Below, piece after piece: positions 28,680-38,800 of a DNA stretch of 64,000 bases (position 1 is its first letter; every line of letters starts with the position of its first letter). Under the pieces are notes generated by a model. That model searched no databases. It was not told the DNA's origin and saw only the letters and a program-made list of their open reading frames with translations. The stretch is from SKVR01 sp964491395 (GTDB lineage: Bacteria; Bacteroidota; Bacteroidia; Bacteroidales; UBA7960), in the NCBI GenBank assembly GCA_964491395.1, contig CAZBGI010000003.1, forward strand, positions 1 through 64,000. The letters run 5' to 3'. Both the position numbers and the translations under genes were made by a program.

Positions 28680-29954
28680 TTATTTGTATTGATTTAAATC
28701 CAACTTCTGTACAAGTCTTTTTTGTTTTCCGTTGGGCAATCTCTCGATGGCTTTCACTTTGGAGATAATGGGTTTAATTTTTCCCCCAAAGGAAGAAAAG
28801 ATGTCTTTTTCAATTGCTTTTTCATCTTCTTCTTTAAAGGCATTATTGCCTACAGCACGGAAGTACAATTCTCCTGGTTTTTCCTGGTAATACTGGTAGT
28901 TAATTACATTCTGCAGTGTATTGGGGCGCATGGATAAGATACATGGCACCAATTCTTCCTTGTTGTTTATGATTATATCCTGGGATCTTCCCAGAATCGA
29001 AAGTATTTTTCCGTGGTTGTCAATTTCTGCATAATCCTCTGTGCAGTATCTTATCAAGGGCATGGATTTGTTATAAAAATTGGTTCCTATGATTTCAAAA
29101 ACCTTGTTGCCTTCAAAAGTGTTGCCCGAGTCCAGAAATTCAACAAAGCTGTATTGATTTACAAAATGATAAGGGCCATGATTGACAGCGTAAGCCAGGG
29201 CTACATGTTCATTTTGTCCATAAATATCAATGAGTTTAACTTTGGGAAAAGTATTCAAGATCAGTTTTTTGTCTTCTTTGGTTATGGTTTCTGAACTGGT
29301 GACAATTCCTTTAAGTTCAGGAAGTTCTGTGGGTTTTTTCAGTTCATTGGTATATTTGCACAATACAGCCAGTGAAGACGGAAATGCATGCAGGCAATCA
29401 ATTTTATATTCTTTAAGCAAGGCAAGGTACTTTTCTGTTGTTTCAGCATTGATATCATATGAAGATAGTATAAGCAGCGGATGATTGTATTCGAAAAGGC
29501 CGTTTTGGGGTTTTATCGCTCTTAAGATGGCAATTTTTTGCGATTTCACCGGGCTGATCATGGAAAAGATTCGGTCGGTAAAAAAAGTTTCTGCAATAAT
29601 AGAGGTAAAATCTTTCTGAAGGTTTAGTGAAAGTCCTGATGTTCCACCGGTTGATTTTTTCATCAGCATAAAGGAAAGTGCTTTGTCTGATATAAACTCC
29701 TTTTCTCTTCCAATTACATCGGTTTTTTTTATGTATGGGAACATCTCCAATGAAATGCTTTGCTGTTTCATTGCATCTGCTATCGTATTTCTGTAATAGG
29801 GCGTGTTCTTTACGGCATACTTTAAAATTTTTCTCAGCATGGGCGTATTCTCTGGCTGGGAAATCTTATTCTCACCGAAATCATGAGAAAGTTTCCTGTA
29901 AAAAGGACTCATACGAATGAGGTTCCTGAATATGCTTTTATGTTTTTCTTTCAC
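28680..29954 (-). CDS. CapK/PaaK-like adenylate-forming enzyme
   Basis: A 424-residue member of the phenylacetate-CoA ligase/CapK branch of the AMP-binding superfamily. The phosphate-binding loop is STGGTSGLSL near residue 105, and DIYGQNEHVA is the conserved aromatic/acidic motif 250-260 residues in. The C-terminal RLPNGKQKRLVQ contains the lysine-rich segment of the small lid domain. CapK-like genes recur in capsule clusters, where they are suspected of activating a carboxylic acid or amino acid for attachment to the glycan. The exact substrate is unknown. It lies 35 nt after the GT4 gene and is probably in the same operon. Confidence 0.82.
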   Translation of the reverse strand: MKEKHKSIFRNLIRMSPFYRKLSHDFGENKISQPENTPMLRKILKYAVKNTPYYRNTIADAMKQQSISLEMFPYIKKTDVIGREKEFISDKALSFMLMKKSTGGTSGLSLNLQKDFTSIIAETFFTDRIFSMISPVKSQKIAILRAIKPQNGLFEYNHPLLILSSYDINAETTEKYLALLKEYKIDCLHAFPSSLAVLCKYTNELKKPTELPELKGIVTSSETITKEDKKLILNTFPKVKLIDIYGQNEHVALAYAVNHGPYHFVNQYSFVEFLDSGNTFEGNKVFEIIGTNFYNKSMPLIRYCTEDYAEIDNHGKILSILGRSQDIIINNKEELVPCILSMRPNTLQNVINYQYYQEKPGELYFRAVGNNAFKEEDEKAIEKDIFSSFGGKIKPIISKVKAIERLPNGKQKRLVQKLDLNQYK

Positions 29955-29989
29955 GTGTTCTGTGTTTTATTCGTTACAGGCCATCCTGA

Positions 29990-31042
29990 TTATTTTCTGG
30001 TAACACAAAACTCTATGGCTTGTTGAAAACCATGAAACATTCTTTCAATAGACATCTGGTCTTCTGCTACTTTTTTCGCATTGGATGACATTTGGGCCAG
30101 CAGCTTTTTGTCTTTCTGAAGTAGAATGATCTTATCTCTGAGTTCTTGTTCATTCCTGCAAACAAATCCGGTTTCGCCATTCTTCATGTAAAATATTTCA
30201 GGTGCATGATTTTTATTCAACACCAACACGGGTTTCCCCCAAAAGAAAGATTGGTTTAATGCAAGGCCAATATGCCCGGGAGTACTAAAAACATCTCCCA
30301 TGTTGAATATTTCATCTGCTTCATTGTTGTATTTCTCCCCCAGGTAATAGATGTTTTCAGCAGCTTCTACCTGTGCCTGTTGTTCTTTACTTATGCCGGG
30401 TCCAATAATTACCAACCCAACTTCCGGTATTCCGGGAATCAGTTTTAAAAGCACATCAAGTCCTTTATAGGGGAGAATTCGCGAAATGTACAGTACCACA
30501 AAATCCTCTTGAATGCCATAGACTGATTTTACCGTATTCTTATCCCTGATAATTTGAGGGGTAAGGGATGAAAAGTTTAATGTATTATAGGCAATGAAGG
30601 TTTTTGACTGATTTTTTGGAGCAATATATTTTGTTTCATTAGGTGTATAGAGGATAATAGCAGAGCTAAGGTTATGGATTAATTTGAACAACTGGTTTTT
30701 GAAAACATTTTTCTTTTCATGCAAATTCAGTCCATGACCCCAATAAATACAGGGTATCTTTTTTAGCCTGCAATACACAAGGATAGGCAGGAAAATGGTG
30801 TCTTTCAGGTGCAAAAAATTGATTACCACATCGGGTTTTAGTGTGTCAATTATTTTTATATAACGTTGAACCCCAAACTCCAGGACGTGCTTGTTATAGT
30901 TTATATCAAAATCAACATCCTGGAAATGGTTGCTTGCAACATGAAATTCAAATCCGAGTGACCGGAACTTTTCGGAAAAGCTATTATATATGTGGGAACG
31001 GTAATGATGAACCTTGTTAGATATCAAAAGAATTTTTTTCAT
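29990..31042 (-). CDS. Glycosyltransferase family 4
   Basis: A 350-residue GT-B glycosyltransferase. The N-terminal half is an acceptor domain (ILLISNKVHHYRSHIY). The C-terminal half has the GT4 donor domain: YISRILPYKGLDVLLKLIPG, LVIIGPG, and an acidic motif region HAPEIFYMKNGETGFVC that corresponds to the EX7E segment. It opens the - strand operon that runs through capK, wecB, the toroid gene and the polymerase to the flippase. Donor sugar is not predictable. Confidence 0.88.
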   Translation of the reverse strand: MKKILLISNKVHHYRSHIYNSFSEKFRSLGFEFHVASNHFQDVDFDINYNKHVLEFGVQRYIKIIDTLKPDVVINFLHLKDTIFLPILVYCRLKKIPCIYWGHGLNLHEKKNVFKNQLFKLIHNLSSAIILYTPNETKYIAPKNQSKTFIAYNTLNFSSLTPQIIRDKNTVKSVYGIQEDFVVLYISRILPYKGLDVLLKLIPGIPEVGLVIIGPGISKEQQAQVEAAENIYYLGEKYNNEADEIFNMGDVFSTPGHIGLALNQSFFWGKPVLVLNKNHAPEIFYMKNGETGFVCRNEQELRDKIILLQKDKKLLAQMSSNAKKVAEDQMSIERMFHGFQQAIEFCVTRK

Positions 31043-31455
31043 TTAAAAATGCGCTGTTCTGAATTAAGGTTATGAACCATGGATATTTTTGCGAACCATG
31101 TTTTTGCTATGTATATGTTTATGTAACTATTTACCTGTGTGTATTTTTTAGTGAAGATGTAAATTTACTAAATAATGTAATTTGTAGACGAAATATTAAA
31201 TTAATATTTCATAACGATTAATGATTTATACGAAAGTAAACTTTAATGGGGCTGTATTGTTTTTTAAAAGTATTACTTTTGCGCAAAACAAATTTGCTGT
31301 ATGAAGCCTTCTCATCGATTTTAAGGTTAATTATGGATGCATTCATCTGTTTTTCAAATAGCAACCCTTTAAAAAGCTTATTTCATACGTTTGTTTACGT
31401 TTAGTGCCTTGTATAACCGTAAACTGATAAAATCCAATTATTCATTTGCATTGCT
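31043..31455. other. Divergent intergenic region between two glycosyltransferase genes
   Basis: No coding sequence is supported. Divergently transcribed genes flank it, so promoters for both directions should be here. On the + strand TACTTTTG at 31274-31281 matches the Bacteroidota -7 consensus TAnnTTTG, but there is no TTTG at the right distance upstream and the leader would be about 165 nt. The stretch is very AT-rich. Confidence 0.5.
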
Positions 31456-32358
31456 ATGACAAAATCATTGTTATCTGTTATTATTCCTGTTTTTAATGGA
31501 CTGGAATATACCCGGAAGTGCCTTAAAAGCCTGGAGAGGCAAATTAATTCACTCCCTGAATATGAATCACAAATAGATGTAATTGTTGTTGATGATGGTT
31601 CATCTGATGGTACCTACGAATGGGTAAAGAGCAATTATCCTGAAGTTCATGTTTTGCAAGGCAATGGAAATCTGTGGTGGAGCGGAGGTGTTAACAAGGG
31701 AATGGAGTATGCGCTTGAGAATTTAGATACAGCATACATCCTCTGGTGGAATAATGATATTCTTCCAGACGAAAATTATTTGAAAAATCTATTGTTGATT
31801 ACAGAGCAACAGCCTGATGAGGTTATTATAGGATCAAAGATTTTTATGTTGCATAAAAACTTAATCTGGGGGATGGGAGGGAAGTTTGACCCACGCAAAG
31901 GCACCAAACACATGTATGCTGAAAGGAAAGAAGATGGCCCCGAATTTGAGAAATCTTTTGAGGTGGATTGGTTTCCCGGCATGGGCACCTGTTTTCATAA
32001 ATCTGTGATTGAGAAGATAGGTTATCTGGACCAGGAAAACTTTCCTCAATATCATGGGGATAGTGATTTTACACTCCGGGCGAAAAAGGCTGGATTTAAG
32101 CTTGTTGCTTTTTCTGAGTTGATCATTTATAATGATACTTCCAATTCCGGGATCGTTCACCAGGGAAGCGTTGGTAAGCTATTTAAATCTTTTACCAGTA
32201 TCAAATCCAATTTTAACATTCAAAAGAATCACTTATTCCTTAAAAGACATGCTCATTCAAGACTGGCCTATCTTCCCTTGATAAAGAAATACGCCAAATA
32301 TGTCGGCGGTTTTGTCAAATGGAAGTTTTTGGGTTTTCTGGGGGTTGTGAAAAAGTAA
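31456..32358 (+). CDS. Glycosyltransferase family 2 (rhamnosyltransferase-like)
   Basis: A 300-residue GT2 enzyme: LSVIIPVFNGLEYTRKCLKSL, then VIVVDDGSSDGTYEWV, then the GNGNLWWSGGVNKGMEYA motif and WWNNDILPD as the metal-binding site. The NLWWSGGxNxG pattern is common in bacterial transferases annotated as rhamnosyltransferases, although donors vary. DWFPGMGTCF and HGDSDFTLRAKKAG are the acceptor-side landmarks. It is divergent from the GT4 gene and followed by a 240-nt gap before the next transferase. Confidence 0.87.
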   Translation: MTKSLLSVIIPVFNGLEYTRKCLKSLERQINSLPEYESQIDVIVVDDGSSDGTYEWVKSNYPEVHVLQGNGNLWWSGGVNKGMEYALENLDTAYILWWNNDILPDENYLKNLLLITEQQPDEVIIGSKIFMLHKNLIWGMGGKFDPRKGTKHMYAERKEDGPEFEKSFEVDWFPGMGTCFHKSVIEKIGYLDQENFPQYHGDSDFTLRAKKAGFKLVAFSELIIYNDTSNSGIVHQGSVGKLFKSFTSIKSNFNIQKNHLFLKRHAHSRLAYLPLIKKYAKYVGGFVKWKFLGFLGVVKK

Positions 32359-32598
32359 GCTCATTGCCAATTATCTTTTGAGATGAGGAATAATGCAAAA
32401 GGCACTTGCCAAATATTATTTATACCGAATCTGGCCTCTTATTGCCAGGGAATTAACTTACCTGATTTGCAGAATATGTGTTTTGTGCCCTGATAGAATT
32501 TGCAACCATTTATGCAGTATTGCTTTCATGAACTTTTCCAATGGTTATTGAAAGTAGCAGATACTGAAAAGCAAATGGCTTAATTAAAAATTAAAGGA

Positions 32599-33633
32599 AT
32601 GAACTATAAAGCTTATATTTATCCGCGAACCAAAAGAGGGAAGAATACGACCAATAATCCCTACCTGAGAAACTTCATAGAATCAGTCAGAGAACAAATT
32701 GAATTTTTGAATGAGAACAAACCCACAGCAAAGGGTATTTTCAACCTGATTCCTTATATCGGGAAGATAGATTTTTTGTTTTTAAACTGGATTGAGGATC
32801 TACCGGACAAAAAATGGGGATTGTTTCAGGCCCTCTTTTTTTATTTCATCCTGTTAACGAAAAGAATTTGGGGAATAAAAGTGGTTTGGACCATTCACAA
32901 TAAAATATCACATTTTCCGGGTAATTTAAGAATGAAAAAGTTTCTTTTCCGTCAACTGTTGAAAAGGAGCGATGTTATTATTACCCATGCAGAGGAAGGG
33001 ATTCGTTTTGCAGAAAAACGCTGCCCCGGCGTTTCAAGAAAGATTTTTTACTTTCCCCATCCCATTGTTCCCCTGAGTCTTCCCCGGGTTCCACCTGCAA
33101 AAAAATACGATATACTTATCTGGGGTTCTCTCTCGCCCTATAAGGGGATTCATGTATTTTTGGAGCATCTGAAAAGCCAGGGAATTTCTTCCCGGTTCCG
33201 AATAATGATTGTGGGTAAAACGGTTTCTGATAGTTTTTATCATCAATTGAACCAGTATACGAATTCACAGATTACTCTCAGGAATGAATTTGTCAGTAAG
33301 GAGGAGTTGGCTTCACTGATCCTGGAATCGAGAATCGTCCTGTTTACCTATTCAGGTGATTCGGTGCTTAGTTCCGGCGCTTTAACAGATTCCATTGCCC
33401 ACTATGCTAATATTGTGGGTCCCAACGTTGGTGCATTTCAGGAAATGGGTAAGCTGGATATCATTACCACTTATAATAACTTTCAGGAACTCATTGATTT
33501 ATTATTAAACTTCAATGAGGAATCTGAAAAAATGAAACAGGACAAGGTTCGTGATTTCATTCATAACCATACCTGGGAGAAATTTGGCCGGGCTTTACAG
33601 CAAAGGATCAAAGCAACAACAGGTAAACACTAG
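32599..33633 (+). CDS. Glycosyltransferase, GT4-like
   Basis: A 344-residue protein with a GT-B layout. The N-terminal domain includes VVWTIHNKISHF and RSDVIITHAEEG, common in GT4-type transferases. The second domain has ILIWGSLSPYKGIHVFLEHL, IMIVGKTVSD and LFTYSGDSVLSSGALTDSI, matching the donor-binding half. The usual EX7E glutamates are not obvious, so the family call is less secure than for its neighbours. It ends 18 nt before the convergent WecG-like gene. Confidence 0.78.
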   Translation: MNYKAYIYPRTKRGKNTTNNPYLRNFIESVREQIEFLNENKPTAKGIFNLIPYIGKIDFLFLNWIEDLPDKKWGLFQALFFYFILLTKRIWGIKVVWTIHNKISHFPGNLRMKKFLFRQLLKRSDVIITHAEEGIRFAEKRCPGVSRKIFYFPHPIVPLSLPRVPPAKKYDILIWGSLSPYKGIHVFLEHLKSQGISSRFRIMIVGKTVSDSFYHQLNQYTNSQITLRNEFVSKEELASLILESRIVLFTYSGDSVLSSGALTDSIAHYANIVGPNVGAFQEMGKLDIITTYNNFQELIDLLLNFNEESEKMKQDKVRDFIHNHTWEKFGRALQQRIKATTGKH

Positions 33634-33651
33634 CCTATAGCCCGATTTTCG

Positions 33652-34401
33652 CTATTTGCGTTTATTCTTTTTGAATTTATTTTTCAAAACCAGCATTATA
33701 AACTCTGTATTGGTTGTTAAATATCTTTTCCACATTCTGCCGGGTTCCTGATAAACCCTGTAAAGCCACTCCAGCCCTGATTTTTGCATCCACAATGGTG
33801 CTCGCCTGGTTTTTCCTGCCACAATATCAAAACTCCCACCTACTCCCATAATAAATGGTATTTCCATTTTTTTTGAATAGGTGTCAATAAATATTTCTTT
33901 TTTGGGACTGGTAATGCCTAAAAAAAGCATGTCTGCTTTACTTGCTTTGATTGAATCAGCGATGTGGGGTTCTTCTTTTGCAGAATAATATCCATTTCTA
34001 TATCCTGCAATCTGTAACGCCGGATGTTTTTGCTTAAAAATCTGTATCATTTTCTGAAGAACCTCTTCTTTTGCTCCAAAAAAATAGGGTTTGTATCCTT
34101 TTTTTGCACAAACGGCAACCAATTCCTGAAATAAATCACATCCTGCAACTCTTTCTGATACCTGATGACCCAGAAAGCGAAGTGCCCATACTACGGGTTG
34201 CCCATCAATGTTTACAATGTTGGAGTTATTGATAGCCTTCCGTAAATCTTCATCCTTTTGAGCATTAACTATTTTGGCTGCATTTACTACAATATGTTGT
34301 ATTACATTTGATCGGTTTTTCACTGCATCATCAATGGTGCATATAGTTTCAGCCATATTACCGTTATGGATTTTCAAACCAAATGCTCTTATTTCGTCCA
34401 T
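33652..34401 (-). CDS. WecG/TagA/CpsF family glycosyltransferase (GT26)
   Basis: A 249-residue transferase of the family that adds ManNAc, ManNAcA or glucose to a polyprenyl-linked sugar at the membrane. The diagnostic block is present: HIVVNAAKIVNAQ, NIVNIDGQPVVWALRFLG, ERVAGCDLF, PYFFGAKEEVL, then FLGITSPKKEIFI and GVGGSFDIVAGKTRRAP. The C-terminal basic end (KNKFKKNKRK) fits peripheral membrane association. With the UDP-GlcNAc 2-epimerase in the same locus, transfer of ManNAc early in repeat-unit assembly is the simplest reading. Confidence 0.9.
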   Translation of the reverse strand: MDEIRAFGLKIHNGNMAETICTIDDAVKNRSNVIQHIVVNAAKIVNAQKDEDLRKAINNSNIVNIDGQPVVWALRFLGHQVSERVAGCDLFQELVAVCAKKGYKPYFFGAKEEVLQKMIQIFKQKHPALQIAGYRNGYYSAKEEPHIADSIKASKADMLFLGITSPKKEIFIDTYSKKMEIPFIMGVGGSFDIVAGKTRRAPLWMQKSGLEWLYRVYQEPGRMWKRYLTTNTEFIMLVLKNKFKKNKRK

Positions 34402-34438
34402 TTTATAGTTTGTTTCTGAATTGATAATTGTTTGTTTG

Positions 34439-35125
34439 CTAATATTCAGTCTCCGAAATATCGCCTCCCCAATTTACACCTGTTTTAGTGATTGATGCCG
34501 GCATACCTGCTAAGATAACATGTGATTGGTTGTATGCTTTATTGGTAAGAGAATTGCTTGCTACAATGGTATATTCCTTAAAGCGGGATCCTTTGTTAAT
34601 GTTACACCTGTTGCCAATCCAACAATTATCCTCCATGATTATATCTTTATTGGGATTGAGGGTTTTTCCGTTTTCGTCAAAAATCCGATGAAAGTCAGTG
34701 TCGATAATCTGGGTGTCCCATGAAATTCTGCAGTTGTTACCCAATGTAACCTGTTTATAACAGATGATATAACTACCTGAGGATAGTCTGAATTTGTCGC
34801 CTATTTCCAAAACCCCTGTTTCTCCTACGATAATTTTAGCCCCAAATTTAATCAGAGCTTCTCCTTTAAAAATAACTTTGCCCTTATTTTCCCAGATTGG
34901 TCTGTTATGTTTTCTGTCGTAATGACCAATTTCGGAGGCGCCTATCTTTATCATGCCCGTTTTTATTTTGTCGGGTAATTCAACTTTTCCTTTCATGCTT
35001 TTGATTTTAGCATTAGAACTTAAAAAAACAGGCAATTGCATGGCTCGCTTAAAAGGGAACATTGAAAAATTGAAATATAGTGTTTTTAAGTTCAGGTAGC
35101 CTAAATTTCTCCATATGGAATTCAT
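34439..35125 (-). CDS. Hexapeptide-repeat (left-handed beta-helix) acyltransferase
   Basis: A 228-residue protein whose central part has the imperfect [LIV]-G-x4 hexapeptide rhythm (GEALIKFGAKIIVGETGVLEIGDKF, read in short blocks) and ends in IIMEDNCWIGNRCNI and GMPASITKTG, as in the maltose/galactoside O-acetyltransferase superfamily. The N-terminus is an amphipathic stretch that may contact the membrane. A sugar O- or N-acyltransferase role is likely given the neighbourhood; the substrate is unknown. It is 37 nt upstream of the WecG-like gene and probably co-transcribed with it. Confidence 0.82.
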   Translation of the reverse strand: MNSIWRNLGYLNLKTLYFNFSMFPFKRAMQLPVFLSSNAKIKSMKGKVELPDKIKTGMIKIGASEIGHYDRKHNRPIWENKGKVIFKGEALIKFGAKIIVGETGVLEIGDKFRLSSGSYIICYKQVTLGNNCRISWDTQIIDTDFHRIFDENGKTLNPNKDIIMEDNCWIGNRCNINKGSRFKEYTIVASNSLTNKAYNQSHVILAGMPASITKTGVNWGGDISETEY

Positions 35126-35610
35126 TGTATTACATTAATATGTTAGTAGCAGCTAATTTATAATTAATTTTTTGCAACCACGACATTACTGTCATAGTAT
35201 TTAAGAATGCTAATTTTTGATTCTACCAGGGTAACATTGCTTTTTCTGGATTTATCAGGATACAATTGTATAAGCACTGTGTTCAAAAGAAAAGAATATA
35301 CTTGTTTGTGTAAGTTCCATCTAGCCAGTGTTTTAACTTTGCTTTTTGAATGGAAAGCATTAACATCAGAAAACACTTTTGACGATACTTTCACTGATAA
35401 AAATTAAAATACTTTGTTTATCCGGCAAAATCAGCTGATCAATGTATTCGCATGACGATTCTCTAATTCATAAAAGCAGGAGAGTTATTAAACAATCCAT
35501 CAGGCAAGTGGTCACCTGCTGTTATTTGATTTAATCGTATTTCAATGTATTCAATTTGTTTCTTTTCTATATGCTTATTTTAAACATAGGGATAAACAAA
35601 TAAACTGCAG

Positions 35611-35641
35611 TTTGTTTTGATCGGAATTGTAAATAATTTTA
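35611..35641 (+). promoter_or_regulatory. Candidate Bacteroidota-type promoter for a small RNA
   Basis: TTTG at 35611-35614 is followed after 19 nt by TAATTTTA at 35634-35641, which matches the -33 TTTG / -7 TAnnTTTG consensus at every fixed position except the last base. Predicted initiation is near 35648. No protein gene follows on the + strand. Confidence 0.45.
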
Positions 35642-35647
35642 CAAGTT

Positions 35648-35748
35648 GAATTTGTTATTCTGGATTTTAATGTGTTGTGTGCGAATTTTTACATGTAATA
35701 AAAGAGGAAAGGGTTGGTAACAGTTTCACCGTCACCAACCCTTTTTTT
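35648..35748 (+). ncRNA. Candidate small RNA of about 100 nt
   Basis: Inferred from a promoter-like pair at 35611-35641 and a strong intrinsic terminator at 35709-35747 on the + strand, with no + strand gene ending nearby (the nearest ends at 33633). The start is estimated from the usual spacing to the -7 box. It does not match any RNA family I can name. Its 3' part is complementary to the downstream trailer of the 35873-40414 gene transcript if that message reads through, so an antisense effect is possible. Confidence 0.35.
35709..35747 (+). terminator. Strong intrinsic terminator, best oriented for the + strand
   Basis: The arms AAGGGTTGGT and ACCAACCCTT (35709-35718 and 35734-35743) form a 10-bp stem with a 15-nt loop, and the + strand continues into a T-tract to 35747. 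On the - strand the tail is TCCTCTTTT, so it may also end the large gene whose stop is about 130 nt away. Confidence 0.75.
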
Positions 35749-35872
35749 AGCTGCTTTAAAGTTGTATCGCTACCTGTGACACTTTCAGTTAAGCGGTTAG
35801 ATAAAGTTTCCAAACATTCGGAAAAGATTCGTCAGAAACTATTCCTGGAAGTATTTAGCGACTTCTTAAAAG

Positions 35873-38800
35873 CTATTTAATAATGACTTTCTGCGTAAAA
35901 ATCTTACCTTCTGTAAGCACGCGTATCAGATATACTCCCGGAGGCATGTGCCCTATGTTAATAGAATTATCCCCTTGAGTCAGGAATACTTTTTCCAGTA
36001 TAAATCCTTGTGCATTCAGAACCTGAATTTCTGAATCGGTAGAGATGTTTAATTTAAAATTTCCATTGGATGGATTAGGAGAAATCTCCAGATCATTAAA
36101 CGCGAACTCATTAACTTTTAAAACTGCCTCCAGTTGCGTGTTTCGGTTTACTTCAAACTTATACGGGTTTTGCCGGGAAATAATTTGTCCTGCTTCATTT
36201 TTCCAACCTACAAAAATAATTTCCTCAGAGGCAAGGAGCTGCACTATGGCCGTCTCACCTTCTTTGTAAACTCCTGAACCAGTTACTTCAGGTAATCTAT
36301 TATAGGCTGGAAATGGTAAATCCTCATTGATAGTTGCAGACACCTTAAATCTTCTGATATTGTAATCAAAGACTGCATTTAGGTTCAGACAACTGTCGGC
36401 TTTAAAACTAATACTCGGATCTTTGCTTACGAGCTGATCATCTTTGAACCAACCCACAAATGTGAAACTATCATCCATGGGCAGCGCTTTAAGTTCTACC
36501 GTTTGGTCCTTCAGGTATTCTCCACCCCCGAAAGCAAATCCTGCTCCTGCAGGCCAGACCTCTGTGTCGATAAAAACAGGAGGGGAGCTGGATGCAAAAT
36601 GGGCTACCAGAGTCATGGACTCAATTACTGTTATGTTAAATTCCGGTTCATTTGATATTATGATGCCATTCAAGGTCCAGTAATCAAAAGAATAATCGCT
36701 GTTGGGGGTAGCCGTGACCTGTACTTCACTATTGCCCGCATATATGCCGTCACCATAGACTGAACCCCCAACTTCCGGGGATGCTACCAGGTTGAGTTCA
36801 TAATTATTGTCTTCAAAAACCGCGGTAATATTTCTGTCTTCTGATAACTCAAAGCTCAATACCGGCTCACCGGAAAGAAACTCACCGTTTTCCGTCCAGC
36901 TAATAAAATTATAACCCTCGTGTGGGGTAGCTGAAATAGTAACATTCTGTCCGTGGGAATATGTTCCGGCGCCTTCGACTGTTCCACCTTCCACAGGATC
37001 TGCATCGAGAGTAAGTGTATGTGGGTTTTGGCTGAAACTGGCCACGAGATCCCAATCTTCGGTCACAGTAAAAGAAAAGTTGGGTGAAGTAGAGATTGTT
37101 TTATCATTTTCGGTCCATTCAATGAAGGTGTAACCTTCAGAGGGAATTGCCTCTACGCTGGCAGTTTCGCCATAGGTAAAAACTCCCCCGCCACTTGTAT
37201 TTCCACCTTCCGCAGGATTTTCACTGAGGGAAATGTGCAGACTTTTCATCTCAAAATTGGCGGTAAGGTGCCTGTCTTGGGATACCACGAAAGAATATTG
37301 TTCCTGGTCAGATACCACCGTACCGTCTTCGGTCCAGTTGATGAAATCAAACCCTTCATTGGGAATTGCTTGTAAAGTTGCCGTGCTTCCCGGGTTATAA
37401 TTTCCGTCACCTGAAAAAGTACCACCATCCGCGGGGCTTGCCTCAAGTGAAACCTGGTAGGAATCAAGGCTGAAATGAGCCACTAACTCCATATCCTGGG
37501 TTGGTACAAATGAGTAGTTGGCCTGGCTGGATACAACTGTTCCATTGTGGGTCCAGTTTATAAATGAGTAGTTTTCATTGGGTAATGCTTCAATCGTTAC
37601 GTTTTCTCCATGTTGGTAAACCCCGGTTCCATGGGTGTTTCCTGCCGCCGAAGGATTGGCCTGTAATGAAACAGTATAGGAGAGGGGCTCAAAGTTGGCC
37701 ACAAGGTTCCTGTTGTCCGTTACAGTAAATGAATATTGGGTTTGAGACGATACTACAATCCCGTTCTCAGTCCAGTTGACAAAAGAATAACCCGCAGCCG
37801 GGCTTGCCGTGATAGTGGCTATTTGACCATGGGTATAATCGCCGGTTCCTGTCGTCTGTCCGCCAGCCAATGGGCTGGCGGATGAGTTTACGGTATAAGA
37901 GTTGATAGTAAATACGCCTTCGATATTTTTATTTTCATCAACATTGATGGTAGCAGGGTTGGTATTTCCTGACAGATCACCGGTCCAGTTGCTGAAGCTC
38001 CAGCCATACTGAGGGGTAGCGGTAATCACAACTTCCTCGTTTTCATCATACTCTTCTTTGTCAGGGTTTAAGGTTATGTTGCCACTACCCGTTACAGTGG
38101 TATTGATGAGGAAGGACTGATCGGGTTCCTCCCCGGAGGGCAAAATCCAGCTTGCCACGATCAGGGCTCCCTGGTCTCCGTCATTTTGTACGGTTACATT
38201 CCCGGGTTTGTTGGCGTTAGTATCCAGCCGGGTTGCTACACCCATTTGAGCTTGTTTGCCCAGGGGTGAAACAAATTCATTGTTCCAGTCGGTCATTTGG
38301 GTGGCGTTGCGTGATACTACCGCACCAACAGATAAATGAGCCGATGAAGGTTGGGGTACGTTTTCCGTAAACTGAGGTATTATTTCAGTACCACTGGTAA
38401 TGGCATTGGCATCATAAAAACTAATGTCCTGGAGATCAAATTCTATAACGATACCGCCCAAATCAATTGTGGTGCCAAAGCTGGTATTAAAATCCGTTTC
38501 GGTTCCATCGGCAATTTTATCGCAAATGAGCAGTCCATGGCGGTCATGACTATGAGATTTGTATTGGATGACCTTTCTAAGGGTAAAACCTTCAGGAATA
38601 TCCGGATTTTCCAGAGAATCCTGCCGGTGCGCCAAAACAGCTACCAGGAGATTTCCTTCGGTAGCAGGTTGTTGGAAAGTGGCTGAATTTAATCCTGCAG
38701 CAGATTGTACTACATAAGGTTCTGGCTCTTCAGTAGCTTCCAGGAATTGAGCAGTAACGGATTTATTATCACTCATGATGATTTCAGTAGATAAATTACT

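Larger units (their letters stand above)
35126..35872. other. Intergenic region, 747 bp, with candidate sRNA and terminator
   Basis: The only sizeable open frame is 35164-35394 on the - strand (76 codons), which resembles nothing I know and has no clear start signal; I leave it uncalled. The right half contains a + strand promoter-like pair (35611-35641) and a strong hairpin with T-tract (35709-35747). The 3' end of the large InlB-repeat gene abuts the region at 35873. Confidence 0.5.

Noticed and set aside
35164..35394. 76-codon frame on the - strand
   Set aside because: No similarity I recognise, no signal or domain, and a composition like the surrounding AT-rich spacer. A small real gene cannot be fully excluded.
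36700..38100. Repetitive DNA suggestive of a tandem-repeat locus or CRISPR
   Set aside because: The repetition is at protein level (about 69-residue InlB-like repeats); the nucleotide sequences have diverged and there are no spacer-separated identical repeats.
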